Shown one piece after another: positions 1 to 12,700 of a DNA stretch of 64,000 nucleotides (positions are counted from its first letter, which is position 1; every line of letters starts with the position of its first letter). The translations under genes and the position numbers were made by a program. Under the pieces are notes generated by a model that had not been told where the DNA came from, made no database searches, and was given only the letters and a program-made list of their open reading frames with translations. The stretch is from Rhynochetos jubatus (lineage: Eukaryota; Chordata; Aves; Eurypygiformes; Rhynochetidae): the NCBI GenBank assembly GCA_027574665.1, contig CM050648.1, positions 141,980,175-142,044,174 of the forward strand. Direction: 5' to 3'.

Positions 1-3000
1 CATGACACCCTTGCCCTGAGGCCATCAGTCCCAGCTGCCATCCCCGGGGGCATCTCCACCTGGTTAAATATAATGAGCAAGAGGACAGAGGATGTTTTCA
101 GAAGGTGAGACATTTGGATTTTACAAAGAAAGAGCATACTCAGAACACTTCAGTATTAGCTCTATTCACAGGTTGAAAATGCTTGCAGAGAGCATCAGGA
201 AGGCTGGGAAGAGCTTAGGGAGGACAGCCTGAGCTTTGGCTCTGTGGAGATTCATCAGCAGGTCTCTCTGTGTGGTTGTGCAGCTACGAGAAACCAGCAG
301 CCCAGCTGCATGTAGCCAGCACGTGCAAACTGAAAGTGCTGGAGTCCACTAATTGCAGCTGAGTGTGTGCTGTGCCATTTCCAAGTCTTGGTCCCTTCCA
401 TCAGCATCTCAGACAACCCCACATTTCAGCAGCCATTGTGGTGACATCTGGTCCAAAGGCAAGGAGCTCCTGATTTCTTGCTATTTTCTTCATAATAGGG
501 CTGTTGCTTTCCCTTCATCCACATTCAGGAAAACTGTCTGATGGAGTGCATTCAGCGAGCAAGAGGCACAGAGCTTTCATAATGGCATCAAGAGAAAATG
601 CTTTCCAGACCCAATGATTCTTTTTATTTATGTCTCTAGTTCTTCTGAGATAAAGATGTGGAACCAAACCCTCACCCTTGCAAACAGATTGAGAATTGAT
701 CCCAGACCATCAGCATGCCAAGTGAGTGCTCCATGGACTGCAGTGTTAAGATAAAAGTGGGTACCGTCTACTTCAAAGTACAAATCACTGCAGGTGGAGA
801 AATCAGACCTGCTAACGTGGATAAAGCATGCTCCAAGGGCACCTAACAACACGCATCTGGAGATGCAGCAGAGATCCAGTGGCTCAGCAGGCTCAGGAGT
901 CCACGTGGACTGAACTCCCACATGACAGCTGTGGGCACACGAGGGAGCAGATCCAATTTCTCGGCCAACAGAAACAAGGTACCTCGCGAGTGTATTTGTG
1001 TTTAGCATTAGACAGCAGCCCAAGCAAAGAGCTGCAGTGCTTGGCAGGACAGTGCTGAATTAATTTCTGCACATGCCATGCTTCAAGCTCTGAAAACTCA
1101 TTTGAATTTAGTCCCCAATTACAGATTTCTTCTCAGTCCTGCCTTGCTGCTTCCTGTGCTAGATTGTGACACCCTGGTGCATTCCTTATCCTGAAAACTT
1201 TCTGTGTTCTGCGGGATTTCACTACCCCTTTTTTTTAGCAAAAAAAAGCTAATTAAAAAAGGCATGTTACAGGAAGTATTTTGGCTTTGTAGGTGAAAAA
1301 GCACATGGCTGAAATGAGTAAACATGGGGAATCTTCCAGCTGAGCTGTTCTCCTGTGAGTGTGTGCACGCCTGCGTTACGTGCTGCAAATGCATTTTTAC
1401 TTGAACTGTTGTCATCTTCACTAGCCATTTTACTATCTTCAAAAGCATAATTTTTAAAGGGCTGTCAACAGTAGGAGACAACACATAGGTTTGTATTCCT
1501 CTCCTGCACTAAGAATAATTCACTTGTCAGATGCCACACTGCTCTCCAGATCAGCTGGTTCTGTGAATAGAAACTACATCCTATGAGCACAGAGAATCCC
1601 TGAGTCACCTCTCTGTCTTCTGATTCATCTTCTCCATATTCGAGCAGCGACAAGCCAGAGGCCTTGGATTGGCTCTGCTGTTCAAGGATTTACGCCATCA
1701 GGTGTTGGTAGCACAATATAAAGCTTAGGAATATAAAAATCTAGCAAAATGTTTATCAACTGCCACTACCCCTCCTACCCAAGTGGTGCCTCAATAGACA
1801 GTGCTGAGATGGTGAATATCCTCTTTTCAAGCCCTGTTGAGGTCCAGGTGGGTGTAAGGGACTCTCACATGCAGGGCAATGTACCTGACACTGCCATCCA
1901 CACTACAGTGAAGGCTGTGTCTGTCACAGGTGCTGGCCCAGCACTGTGGCAGTTGGTTAATATGGGGTGGTGTATTTAACACAAACTTTGGTCTCTGAAT
2001 TCTCTGCAGTGGCTCACCTCATCAGAGGCATCCACAGTCCCACAGACACCTGCGGTGGGAGTACTCTCACCTAACTGTAGGTAACCAAAGTGTAGGTCAC
2101 TACACCTATGCTTGATATCTGGGCTCCCAAGGCAGTTCAGGGGGTCAAGGGTCTGCAGTCATGGAGTCACAACTGTAGGTTGCATGGTCCACAGAGACAG
2201 GGAAGTCAAGAGCACAGTCTCTTAACAGCCACATATGGTTGGATGACTGTAGTCCTTTGACTACAATGGGACACAGAGTTCCGTAGACATCCGAAGCCAT
2301 GGGGGTTGAACCCTGCTCTCGGAAGTCCACACACCCTACTTCTGCTGAGAGTCGGCTCTCCTATGCTCTTTGAGGCACCAAACCCCCCAGTCCTGTCTGG
2401 GCCCAGCTAACTGGTACCATGGTGGTTATGTTCACTGAGATGAAGTAAGGCTAGGCATGATCTAAGCTGGGTGCCAGAAGCAGTATGGCCACACGTGTTC
2501 CCTTCCTTGACTTAAAAGCCAAGGAAGCCAGCTCTAGCATGAATCCTTGAAGTCCTTTCCTACCCTGTGCCCCTTAGCGATACCACTGCAATACTCACAA
2601 TCGGAAAACAGGGGTGACAGTATGGGAAGATTCCCTGACTTTACCAGCACTAGCCTCCTGGCCCACACTGCTTGGTCTCATTTTTGCCTTGGCTCCCACT
2701 TGGATCAGGGAAACTTGTGCCATTGATCTCAGTGGGCACTGCATCGGACCTAATGCGTGTTCTTGTACAACAGCTGGTTTTGACCCCAGGCTGGTTGCAT
2801 GTGGAACAGGCAGCACAATTTCCATGTTTTATAAAAATTACTAATTCAAAGCATGGAAGGGCTTTGGGATTTCTTTGTCTGATGTGCACTGCATGAATGT
2901 CTGAGCATTATCATAAGTACAGCACTGAAGATCTACGGATAATTTATATCTTGTGCTTTTTCATGCTTGATGGTGGCCACAAATTGAAGTTTATTCTCAG

Positions 3001-3572
3001 GATGTGTCTCAAGCCTCTTGCTTTGTTGGATGATCATGGTTTAAGTATGTGATTTTTAAGCATTGACAGGTGAGTGTGTTCCCCTCTGCTGACTTCAGAG
3101 GGGTTGGATCAGGCCCTGCCTCACAGGGAAGGGAAAATCCTGGGACCTTCTTGCACACCTCCCTGTGTTCTCCAGGGAAGCACGCAGAAACCTGCCTTGC
3201 CATTTCCCGGTCCCTTTCCCCTGGGGCTCTCCTGGCTCTCTCCATCACTGGGAGGCTGCTGTGCTCTCCGTGTCAGCTTGCCCTCTCCACTGGAGCTCAG
3301 GGAGTGCAGCAGCCAATCGGGCAGCCAGGCAGCCTGGGTATCCTTCATCAATCTCCCTAAGTGTCTTTGGGCTCTGCGAGGAACATCCACACCACTCCTT
3401 TTCTCTCTCTGCAATGACCTGAAGCTCCAGCTCTGCAAGCAGTGATCAGTCAGGCATAATGCAATGCAGGGCAGCCCAGAATAATCTGGTTGGCATCCAA
3501 GGATGTATATTCACTGATAGGCTAAGGAGTGTGTCAGCATTTAGTTTCAGTCTAGCTGCACTTTTCCTGCAG
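1..3572. other. Upstream flank, no gene identified
   Basis: This stretch lies 5' of the first AHNAK2 coding exon. All open frames are short (about 130 codons or fewer), overlap each other on both strands and resemble no protein I recognise. It may hold the AHNAK2 promoter or untranslated first exon, but I see no convincing TATA box, CpG island or initiator that would fix a transcription start. Confidence 0.6.
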
Positions 3573-3690
3573 CACAGAATCACAAAGTCTCCATCTTCTC
3601 CTCTGGATTGGGACTGATTCTGCATTGGGATCCTCTGAAAAGAGAAAGTTTTCCTCTGTGGTTATTGCTGTACCACCATAATCTACCAAG
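3573..3690 (+). other. Possible 5' UTR part of exon 1
   Basis: A good splice acceptor (pyrimidine run, then CTGCAG) ends at 3572. No better acceptor lies between it and the ATG at 3691. If used, exon 1 as seen here is the second transcribed exon, with about 118 bp of leader. The alternative is transcription starting inside this stretch. The in-frame TAA at 3679 shows the leader does not extend the protein. Confidence 0.35.
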
Positions 3691-3745
3691 ATGTGTGACT
3701 GCTTTCATCTAGTTCTTCCTAACTGGCCAGGATCTCCAGCCAGTG
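3691..3745 (+). CDS. AHNAK2: AHNAK2 coding exon 1 (residues 1-18 plus one base)
   Basis: This short exon encodes [18 protein letters not shown] and the first base of a glycine codon. It matches the AHNAK2 N-terminus, which I recall starting MCDCFH with an LP-W-G motif. The LPNW spelling also resembles the start of AHNAK itself. The ATG is the first after an in-frame TAA at 3679-3681 and has A at -3. The donor is GTGGGC at 3746. A competing GT three bases earlier would remove one codon in the same phase, but it has a poorer context and breaks the length match with human AHNAK2. The two cysteines could be lipidation sites; that is speculation. The exon lies 48.4 kb from exon 2 and is too small to stand out in an ORF scan. 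Confidence 0.85.
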
Positions 3746-6700
3746 GTGGGCTTACATTTTCTATACTTTTCTGTATTCTGCTTCTGCTTTTCTGTGCTCT
3801 GCTAGCTGCGAATCAACCTCCGAAGCAAACCCTGCAGCTTCTAGGGTGTGGCTTTCTCTGATGCTGCATGAATCAGATAAGGAAAAATAGAGTTAAGAAA
3901 AGCCTTTCCTTACCTCCTCTAAACTTCCCTCGGTGCCTGCGTTATGTTGAAGCTAAGCTTAAGGAAGCCTTTGACTTTGTATACAAATTAAATCCAGTTG
4001 TGTTTAAATTAACTGTTTCAGGTTGCATGCCTTAATTTACATGCTTGCCCTTCATTTCTCATAGTGATTAGGGAGTGACTAGCAGGATACAGTGCATGAT
4101 ACCATCTACCTGGCATTTACAATAGCTAAAAACTGTGCTGTGTAGTGTATGTTTGCAAATTGGACATATCCTATGCTCTGTATTCAATCTGTTGGCTAAA
4201 CAATACAGCGCTCTGGAAGAAGGGCTTTTTTTTTTTTTCCCCCTGTGTTTCCCTGCAAAGCAGAAGAAAATTAGCAATTTAACCTCTTTTTTAAAGGGGA
4301 AAATATAGACATTTTAATATAAAATATTGCTGAAGCAGAGCAATGATGCTTGGAGGCATGAGACAAAAGAGTAATGAAAACCAGTTCTTAGCTGGCAGAA
4401 GCGTATCAATAAATTACCAATCTGCTCTTTAGTTTATGCACAGATTAGTCTGCTTTAAAATAAACAACTAGTAGTCTTAAGGTTGTGTCTACAAAAATGC
4501 CAAGAATCTGTAATTTCTACAGTATCTTTTTCTCACTAAAATATACAAAATCTATGTTTATCTACATTTTGCAATAAATTTCCTCACTATTTATTCTGGT
4601 AGAAGAAGTTATAATCTACAAAACACAGACTGTAAACATTTTGATAGCCTAAAAGTGGAGAGCTTTTTAAAAATATGCCTGATTATTTCTGCTTTTCTTT
4701 TGTAAATAGTTTAGGAATGTATTTTCCACAACAATGGAAAGTCAGAAATTGCCTGTCAGGCTCCCGGTCATACAAAGTAGCATCTTATTGCCTAAGTTGC
4801 CTTGTTGAAATCAAGGAGACAGCTCAAGGAATAAGTAATTTCTTTCCACCCAACGAACAGATACAGTCCAACACTCTGCTCGTTACCTGGTGTTTAGATT
4901 AAGTAATTGAATGATACAAGGTTATGGCAAGTATTTTAGGACCACACCCAGACAGTAATTTAATATGATTTACTCAAAATATACTTGATACAAGTTTTGG
5001 AGGAAATAATTTCTTTTACAAATGTGACTTTTTCAGTAGTGTTATATTATGTCAGTTTGCCTGCAGAGGTTTATTTATTTAGCAAACAAACTAGTTTGTC
5101 GGTTTTATTATTTACCACCTTAGAGACATTGTTGGGACTTCTAGGTGCTACTTAGTAGAAGCAAAAACATAACACTAACGGAGTGCTCCACCCTCCAGGC
5201 TTTCCCCACTGATTGGCAAAAAGATGTTGTTTTCTTTATTTTGCTAAGCAAACAAAATTTTCCCATGTCACAAACATGGGTTATCTCTCCAGTACCAGTT
5301 TTCTGGTGGTGTGAAAAGCTAGTGCTGTGGGTCATGCTCAAGGGGGAGCATCTCCCATACCGGGTCATGCCACAGCACCAACCAGACCCCGGTGCCTGGC
5401 CCCGGAGGTGCAGAGAAGGAGTGGGGCCATGGCGCAGACAACAAGAACCGTGCTGGGAAAGGACGTGGCAGGGAAAGCCGGTTGCATGTGAAATTGCCAG
5501 GCATCTGTTTTCCAAAGTTACTGCTGATGGTTCTTGACAACGGGTTATCATCCTCAGAGGTCAGGGCGCGGCCGGGAAAAGCAGGTCTGTTTTTCTGACA
5601 GGTAGGCTGGCTGCCTGCCTGGGGCGTGTGATATGTATTTGGGAAAGCCTGCCAAGCACAAGAGAAAGAGAAGGATTATCGGCATGGTGATGAGGCAGGC
5701 TCATCTGAACAAGGGTGTGGAAACCACACGGTGAAGCCCACATGAAGAAGAGCGTATTAAATCCCTTGTTTCCTCCACAGCATGGAGGGCAGGCTTGTTA
5801 AAAATAGGCTCATTTCGTAAGCTGCTGCCTCTGCTGGCTATATCCATCTGCCCTTGCTTCAGCTGACTGTTATGATGACACAGGTGAGAAACAGATAAAC
5901 AGAAATTTGCCAGTTTTCCTTATTAGTCAGACAAGCACAAGCACGCACTCAGATCTGACATCTGGAGGATGCCAGGAGCATGTTGCTGTTGTTGATAAAG
6001 ACTGAGACAATGTGCTTCATGGATAATTTTTGAGTCAGGACAACAAATAAGTAGGAGAAGAAAACATCTGCATCAGCCAACTGTGGCAATTGGCCAGATC
6101 TCAAAATATAAAGGTCTTTCTGGCGCAAATGTTTTCTAAACCTATTTTTTACCTTGTTTGGAACGTGATCTAAATCCCCAGAAATTAATGGCAGTCTTTA
6201 AAAGACCCAGTTCAGTAAGGCACTTGAGCAAGTGTGCGTGGCCTCCTGATTGCCACAGGACTGGAGCACAGGGTCAAAGTAAAACGTATTTTAGGACTTT
6301 GCTGGACGGGCACTTGAACTGCAACGTTGCTGCTTCCCAGGTGCCAGGTTTATCTCTGCACTGTGTGGGAATAACATGCAAGTGGGTTTCTGAGATCAGC
6401 CAGAGCTGTGCAAGCTGCAACATCCTAAAAATGCTAAAAGCACGGTGACATCCTTTCCTCTCTGTTCTTATCTGCGATGCCAAAGGCTTGGCGAGGGCTG
6501 AGTGTCTGTTGTGTCTTATGAGCTGCCCACAAATGGCCCACAGATTTTGAGGATCTAAACCAAAATGCCAGCTGAGCCGCATTTTTTCTTAGAAATATTT
6601 TTTCAAGATGTTTGTCTACCAGCTGCAACAGTGTCTATTCCAGACCCATTACGAGACAGAGATAAACAAAACTTGTAGGAGCCAGACTCCCAGCTTGGGT

Positions 6701-9700
6701 GAGGAACACCCTCTGTGACACTCCAGAGACGCTCTGACCTGACATGCCAGCGTATTTAATTTTCCCTCCTTTTACCTCTTTCAGTGAGTATAACATTAAA
6801 ATGACACAAGCTGTTGCAGTTCCAACAGACACGTCAGGGTGTCAAGCTTGCTGTCCAGTAATGTTTCCCAAATATGTGCTCCTTTTACCCATGGTGACAC
6901 CAAACTAACTCCGGTGCCAGCACAGACTGAAAGGGAATCTGATTCATCTGGCCCTGGCAGAGAGCTCCCTGCCAGCGCTGTGAATCAGGCTCAGTGAATG
7001 GCATCCCTCTGGCTTCTCACTGTTCTCCCACCCTCCAGAGTCATACCCCTCCCTCCAGAGTTTTTATTTTCGGTTATTAGTTTCACACTTCTATTTCCAA
7101 TGGGTACGCACGAGCCCTTTGGTGACTTATGAGCATCAAGTGGAAAAGAAACATCAGCGTGACAGAGTCCCACAGGCAACAAGGCTTTCTTTGTCCTTCC
7201 GCTGTGCAATAACATGTACTGCTGTTCTCCATCGAACTGCAAGAAATGAGGATGGTATGTGCCCGTTAGAGCCACAGCACATTGTTTGCCACAGTTTCTG
7301 ATTCATGAGAGGAATGGACATGCCCTAGGAGAAAACCAAAACCAGCTGAAAAATGTTGATTTTTCTTTACTGCTGCATTTCAAAACTTTAAGGAGGAGGA
7401 AGAATTAATAGAGATTTCAAGTCAGCATTGTTGGGCACTCCTCCCTGAGAAATTTGGAGTCGTGATGCATTTGCCCACTGGTTTGTGTGCCGCCTGTTTC
7501 TGTCCAAGGCACTCTGGCTGTAGCAACCTCTTTTTCAGGGCCTGCGTTACTGGGCGAGAGGTGGAGGAATGCAAAGCAAAGGCCAGGGAGAGCCCCCGCC
7601 AGCGAAGGCCTCCAGGGCTGCTGCTATTGCTATTTGCTCTGGTGAGAGCGGCTGCTGCTGGAGATAAATGACACCCTCGGTTCGATGTGGGGACTCGCTG
7701 CCAAAACAAGCAGTCAGACAAACAGCCAGGTTGGGCTTGTCCATACAGAAGTGCGGCTTCAAAATGAGCCTGGATTCAAGCTTGCAGCACACATATTCAC
7801 CCAGGGCTGGTGTCCCGTGCAGAGGGACCTTGCCTTTCCTAGGAGCGCTGTGCACCCCCATCGCAGTCACAACCCCATCCCCAGAGTGTCTTTCCCATAG
7901 CACTGGCCAGCACAGCAGCCATGGGTATCCTGAATCTGTGGGATGCTCAGGGCTGCGTTATTTAGCAGTAGGATGTCCTCATGGGTTTTTGGTTGGCAGT
8001 AAGTTTGCAGGAGGGCTATTTTCACCCTGGTCTGACTGACAGTGCACCTTTGGGGACGATACAGCAGTGGGAGGGTGCAGGAGAGGGGATAATGAATTGC
8101 TCCTAAGGCCAGTGTTGATGCCAAAGAAAAGCCACATGAGCTGGTCTTCTGCACAAGGGAGCTTCCTTCACCCTGGCTGGCCCACGGCAGAGCCTGTTCA
8201 TCCTAGGAAATGAAGGCCACCAATCTACTGAACACCAAAGGAACAGCCATCACTCAAGGATACATCCCTGCCTTTATGTCAACACACATAATTACACAAT
8301 TTTATTCAATTATGAGACACAGATGAGTTTTAAAATTCCTACAAAATCCTTAATCATATGTGCTACTACTAAACAATAGTATGTATGTACCAAAACTTAC
8401 TGATGTAACATCTTCATTTTGTGTTAAAGTATCTTTGGGGCCGCAAGGGTTGCACAAGTGTAACCTTCCATACCTGTTTCTCCATTAGTTTGTTCCTCTA
8501 CTAAGCCTGCTAGGCCATGTGCCTGCACAGAGCCTCACCGTGCAGATAGCAGCCAGGTCTGAGGTTAGAGTAATTAGCACTGGCTGGGATTGCAGGGTTT
8601 TCTTTAATGCAATTGCACCATTAGATTCATATCAGTGTGAGTTCCTCTGTCAGAACAGGCTGGGAAAAATGTGTCCAGCTAGTAAAATTACTGTGGGAGA
8701 CATATTAGTAAATTTATGCTGGTAAATTAATTGTAAATTATAGCACGCACACTTTTACCTGCATTTCATGCTGCATTCATAGAATACATAAGAAGAAAGA
8801 AACAAAACTGCTTCATCTGTCCTTCACTGCCACAGGGCTTTCCATCCCACCACCACACAAACTTTTTCTAATGAAGACACAGCTGGGACGGACCGGCAGA
8901 TTAGCCCAGTATGTGAGCATGATGCACACCTATGCACCAAGAAAAGAAGAGGAAACAGTCCTACCACCTTCACTGTTTTCTTAGGGCAGAGAAGGCAGAT
9001 ACACTGCATAATCTGGGAAGCTTTCCAGAATCACTCTCTATTTTCTTTTTAAATTTCATGACACACTGTATGAAGCAGAATGCTTTAAGCTACTGTGGCA
9101 TCACACGTTGTTCAGGAGAGGTGCTGTGAATAATGATGAATACAGAACAGATCAGCTTCCCCACACTTTTGTTTTTGAGGTCTGACAGTACCAAAGCAGT
9201 GTTCAGCTTAGACTGAAGCCAATGCTACATGGGGTGGTTTGTCCCAGACATTCATATTCGAGTTCCCATTCTGTAAAGGTCTCTGCCATGATTTGACATA
9301 ACAAGAAGAAAGGATTCTTTCACTGACCCCAGATTCAATACTGTTGTGCCATGGAAAAAAACTCAGCACTTCTGTGGCACCCATTTTCCCAGTGGGATCA
9401 ATGTTTTGGTAGGTCAGGGACAAGGGATGGGGACTCTTCTGTCGGCTCCTATCACTGACTGGGAGCTAATAAAATCAATGGGGCATTTCAGCACAAAGCC
9501 AGGTTGGACCCTTGGTACGTGCCTTGGAGAAAATTGCTGCCTTCTTAGTGCCTCACCCTGAAAATGAATACCCTTGTCTTTATTTGGCTCCTATATTTAA
9601 TTAATGGCTGTAAAGCATCTGGAGAAGGTTGAAGAGGCGAATTATGCAATTTAACTCCAAGTCTGATGATTAGTATCATCATTCCCAGACTAGTCTCTCT

Positions 9701-12700
9701 TTGATATTTGGAAGAACAGCAAGAAAGATGCTGACAATGGTGACATTGGTTTTGGCTCTAGCTGATGGAACGTGCTGTCATCTCATATCTTATAATCCCA
9801 GTTACACAGGCAGATTTACTCTAGATTCACACTAGTGTAACTGGAAGAGGTAGTTGGACCACAAAAGCTTTAGTAAATGGCGATTAATGCAATGATTAGG
9901 AAAACAACAAGGATGAAAACAGAAAGTATGGGATCTCTAGAGGTCCCTTCCAACCCCTACCACTCTGTGAATTTGAATCTGTGAATTACTCTGAGCAGCA
10001 AGGCGTGAAGGAGCTGGATCTCAGGCTGCAGTGGAGGATAGAGCAATTGGTGATCTGGCCCAACAGTCAAAGTTTCTGAGCCTTGGACAAGCTGTTCTCT
10101 GTACTACAGAGAACAGCCAACAACTTGATGAGAACAGAGAAGCAGGGTTGAGCTCCAGTTCCTGCACAGATGAGGAGGACCAGGAGAAAATATGAGACTT
10201 GGAGAGCCACATAGATCCTGCATCACCAGAAAGGCAGCAGTAGCATTCAAGGGAGGAGGATGAAAACATCCTAGGAAAGCTGATCCTGAAGTTATATGAC
10301 AAGCAACCTATAAACAGTCTCAGGGAGAAGCTAAATAACAAGACTTTTCTTGTCTCCCTTCCTCCCCCTTTTTGTCCTCTCTTAATCCAGAGTGACCTTA
10401 GCAAAACAGCACAAGAATAGTTGGGCTCCACCTAAGAGAGTCCAGGGATAACTTACCTCCACCCTACACTGGTTCCATTTCTTTGCTTGACTTCTGCTCT
10501 GCTTGTGTCTTACACTCTGATCTCTGCCCTGTCCCACAACAGGAGTGAGCAGGGAAAGGAAAAATGTTAACCTTTTCCTCAATAAGCAGAACACGACTGG
10601 TATGAGAGGGAGTACAGTGCCATTGCTTGGCTACTGAATTAGGCAAGCAGAGGAAAAGCTGCCATTTGCATGTCACTATCCTGATTTCCAAAGGTGGGGG
10701 GGGGGGGGGGAAACCATAAAGGAGAATCTGCTCCTCACCACCATCAATCCTGCAATTTAACTGAACTTTAGCAAAATATTTGCTCGGTTATGTAATAGAG
10801 ATGGATTACAACATTCTGCCACATGGCTGAAAAGTGCAGTTTTAACCCTTTGACGGTCTGCCTTGTGACAGGTAAACAACTTCATGGGGTTGCGAGAATA
10901 GTCCAGCTCAGACAAATCTCTCAAACACAGTTTGAGGGTCCATCTGGTAGAACTTCTCCAAGAATCTGAAGCCACTTTTCTTCCTGATCTTCTTGGCTAT
11001 GCACAGCCTTTCTGCTTTTCTCTTCACCTCTTCTCCTAAGCAGTCTTAGAAGGGTTCCTCCCATTCCCAAGGTGCCTCTTTTTCATGCTTCCCACCCCTC
11101 CTGGCTGCCAAGCACCACTTGGAGTTTTTCAGTGTCATCCTCTCGTTATGTCCCAGCCACCACTCCTGCAACTGCAAGTGTTGTTAATTACCTTAGTATT
11201 ACCTTAACTCAGTGAACTAGTGCCAGGACTAGGAGCAGAGATGTAGTTTGGGCTGCAGGGCACTGCAGAAATCAAGGTACAAAACCTAATGTGGTCATAA
11301 ACCTCAAGCCACCATGTCTTCTCTGATGTTATGTGAATCAGCTGGAGGAATCTGCCATGCTCACTTTGGGATAGGCAGAGTGGAACCTTCATTTTTCAGC
11401 ATAGCTACAGCTGAGGCTTTAAACGATCTACATCTGATCTGCCGTTATTTAGGCAGCACTTAAAAACTGAAGAAACTGAGTATTGTAGCTAATTAACTGA
11501 GCCAGAAGGACACAAAGAATGTTTGAAACAGAAAACAACCAAAGTCCTGGCAAGCGTTCAAAGGCAAGGCAGACTGGCTGCGATTTGCCGCTCAACACGC
11601 AGAGAGGCTCATGAAGGCTTACAGAAACATGGGCGAAGGGAGTTGGCTTTGGGAAGACCCAGCCGTGGAGGGCTCACATGATGTGAGGGCGGGGTTGGAA
11701 GCCGAAGCCGCCCCATCCACCCCACCCTGGGACCTGGGCCCAGGAACGACCCAAAGCACCTCATTCATCACGGTGGGGACAGCTGTCAGATGGGAGACGA
11801 GACCAAGACCTGCCCACGGTTTCCAGGTAGGAGTTCACTTCTTGCAGCGTATCTGCATTGCCTTGCGTGCAGGAGGAGAGGTGCCTGGTGCCTTCAAGAT
11901 GTAGTTTCTTGCTTCTCTGAGCACATACCACATCAAGAGCTTCTACCTGTGTGTTAGGTCTTCTCTTTCTTTTTGCTGGGGTTTGAAAATCTTGCTGGAT
12001 GTGTGCTAAGGGGATAAACTGGTTTTATTTCCCTTCTCCTGGTATTGCTGTCATGACGAACACAGGAAAGTAGGCTCCCCCCATCCTGCCAGAGCAACCT
12101 ACATGCTGCTGTGGCATGTACTTTTGCGTTTCTTTGTTTTTTGTTTCTTTTTTTACAACAAATGCCTGCAAAATAGAGAGTGGCAAGGAGCTTCTTGAAA
12201 TGGTTATGAATCATTGAACTTAACTGGCACACACCCAGGCCCCCAGATGGGAGAAGAGGAGCTTTTTCTAAGCCCTTCCCACATTCTTGTGCAAATAGAA
12301 GGGATGAATGATCACCATTCCCAATGCCAGACAGTTTTCTAGGCCAAATTCACACACAAGTCTAAGAAAGCCAAGGGGAACCGAAACTGGTGTAGCTCTC
12401 CCTTCCTTCCGCTTCTTGCAATGACTATATTTCATATGTTCAAATCCTTCTGGGATTGCTTAGACTGACTTTGCATAATTATTTTCATCCTTGGATTGAG
12501 CAGGCCAAATATGTAATCTGGATCTCAGTTTGCTGAGTTCTTATTTTACAACATATTTTGTCCCTCTGTCTTATACATTGCACAGCAGCAGATTGGATTG
12601 AAGTAGTTTTTCAGTACAAAAGTCTGTCTTTGCTTGAGGGTGTAAATTTTCTAGTAATTCTTGCTGCTGTCTTGCATGGATACTTCAAAGGACCATGAAA

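Noticed and set aside
3742-3745. Exon 1 donor at 3743 instead of 3746
   Set aside because: It also keeps phase, but it has A at the last exon base, T at +5, and gives a linker one residue shorter than human. The 3746 site fits better, though it is not proven.
9800-9850. Ancient amniote repeat suggested by TCACACTAGTGTAACTGGA
   Set aside because: Only a short word resembles a repeat I recall from reptile genomes; there is not enough length to support a feature.
10021-10431. 136-codon minus-strand ORF as a gene
   Set aside because: Low-complexity Ser/Leu-rich translation with no known motif, beside a CR1 fragment. Judged a chance frame.
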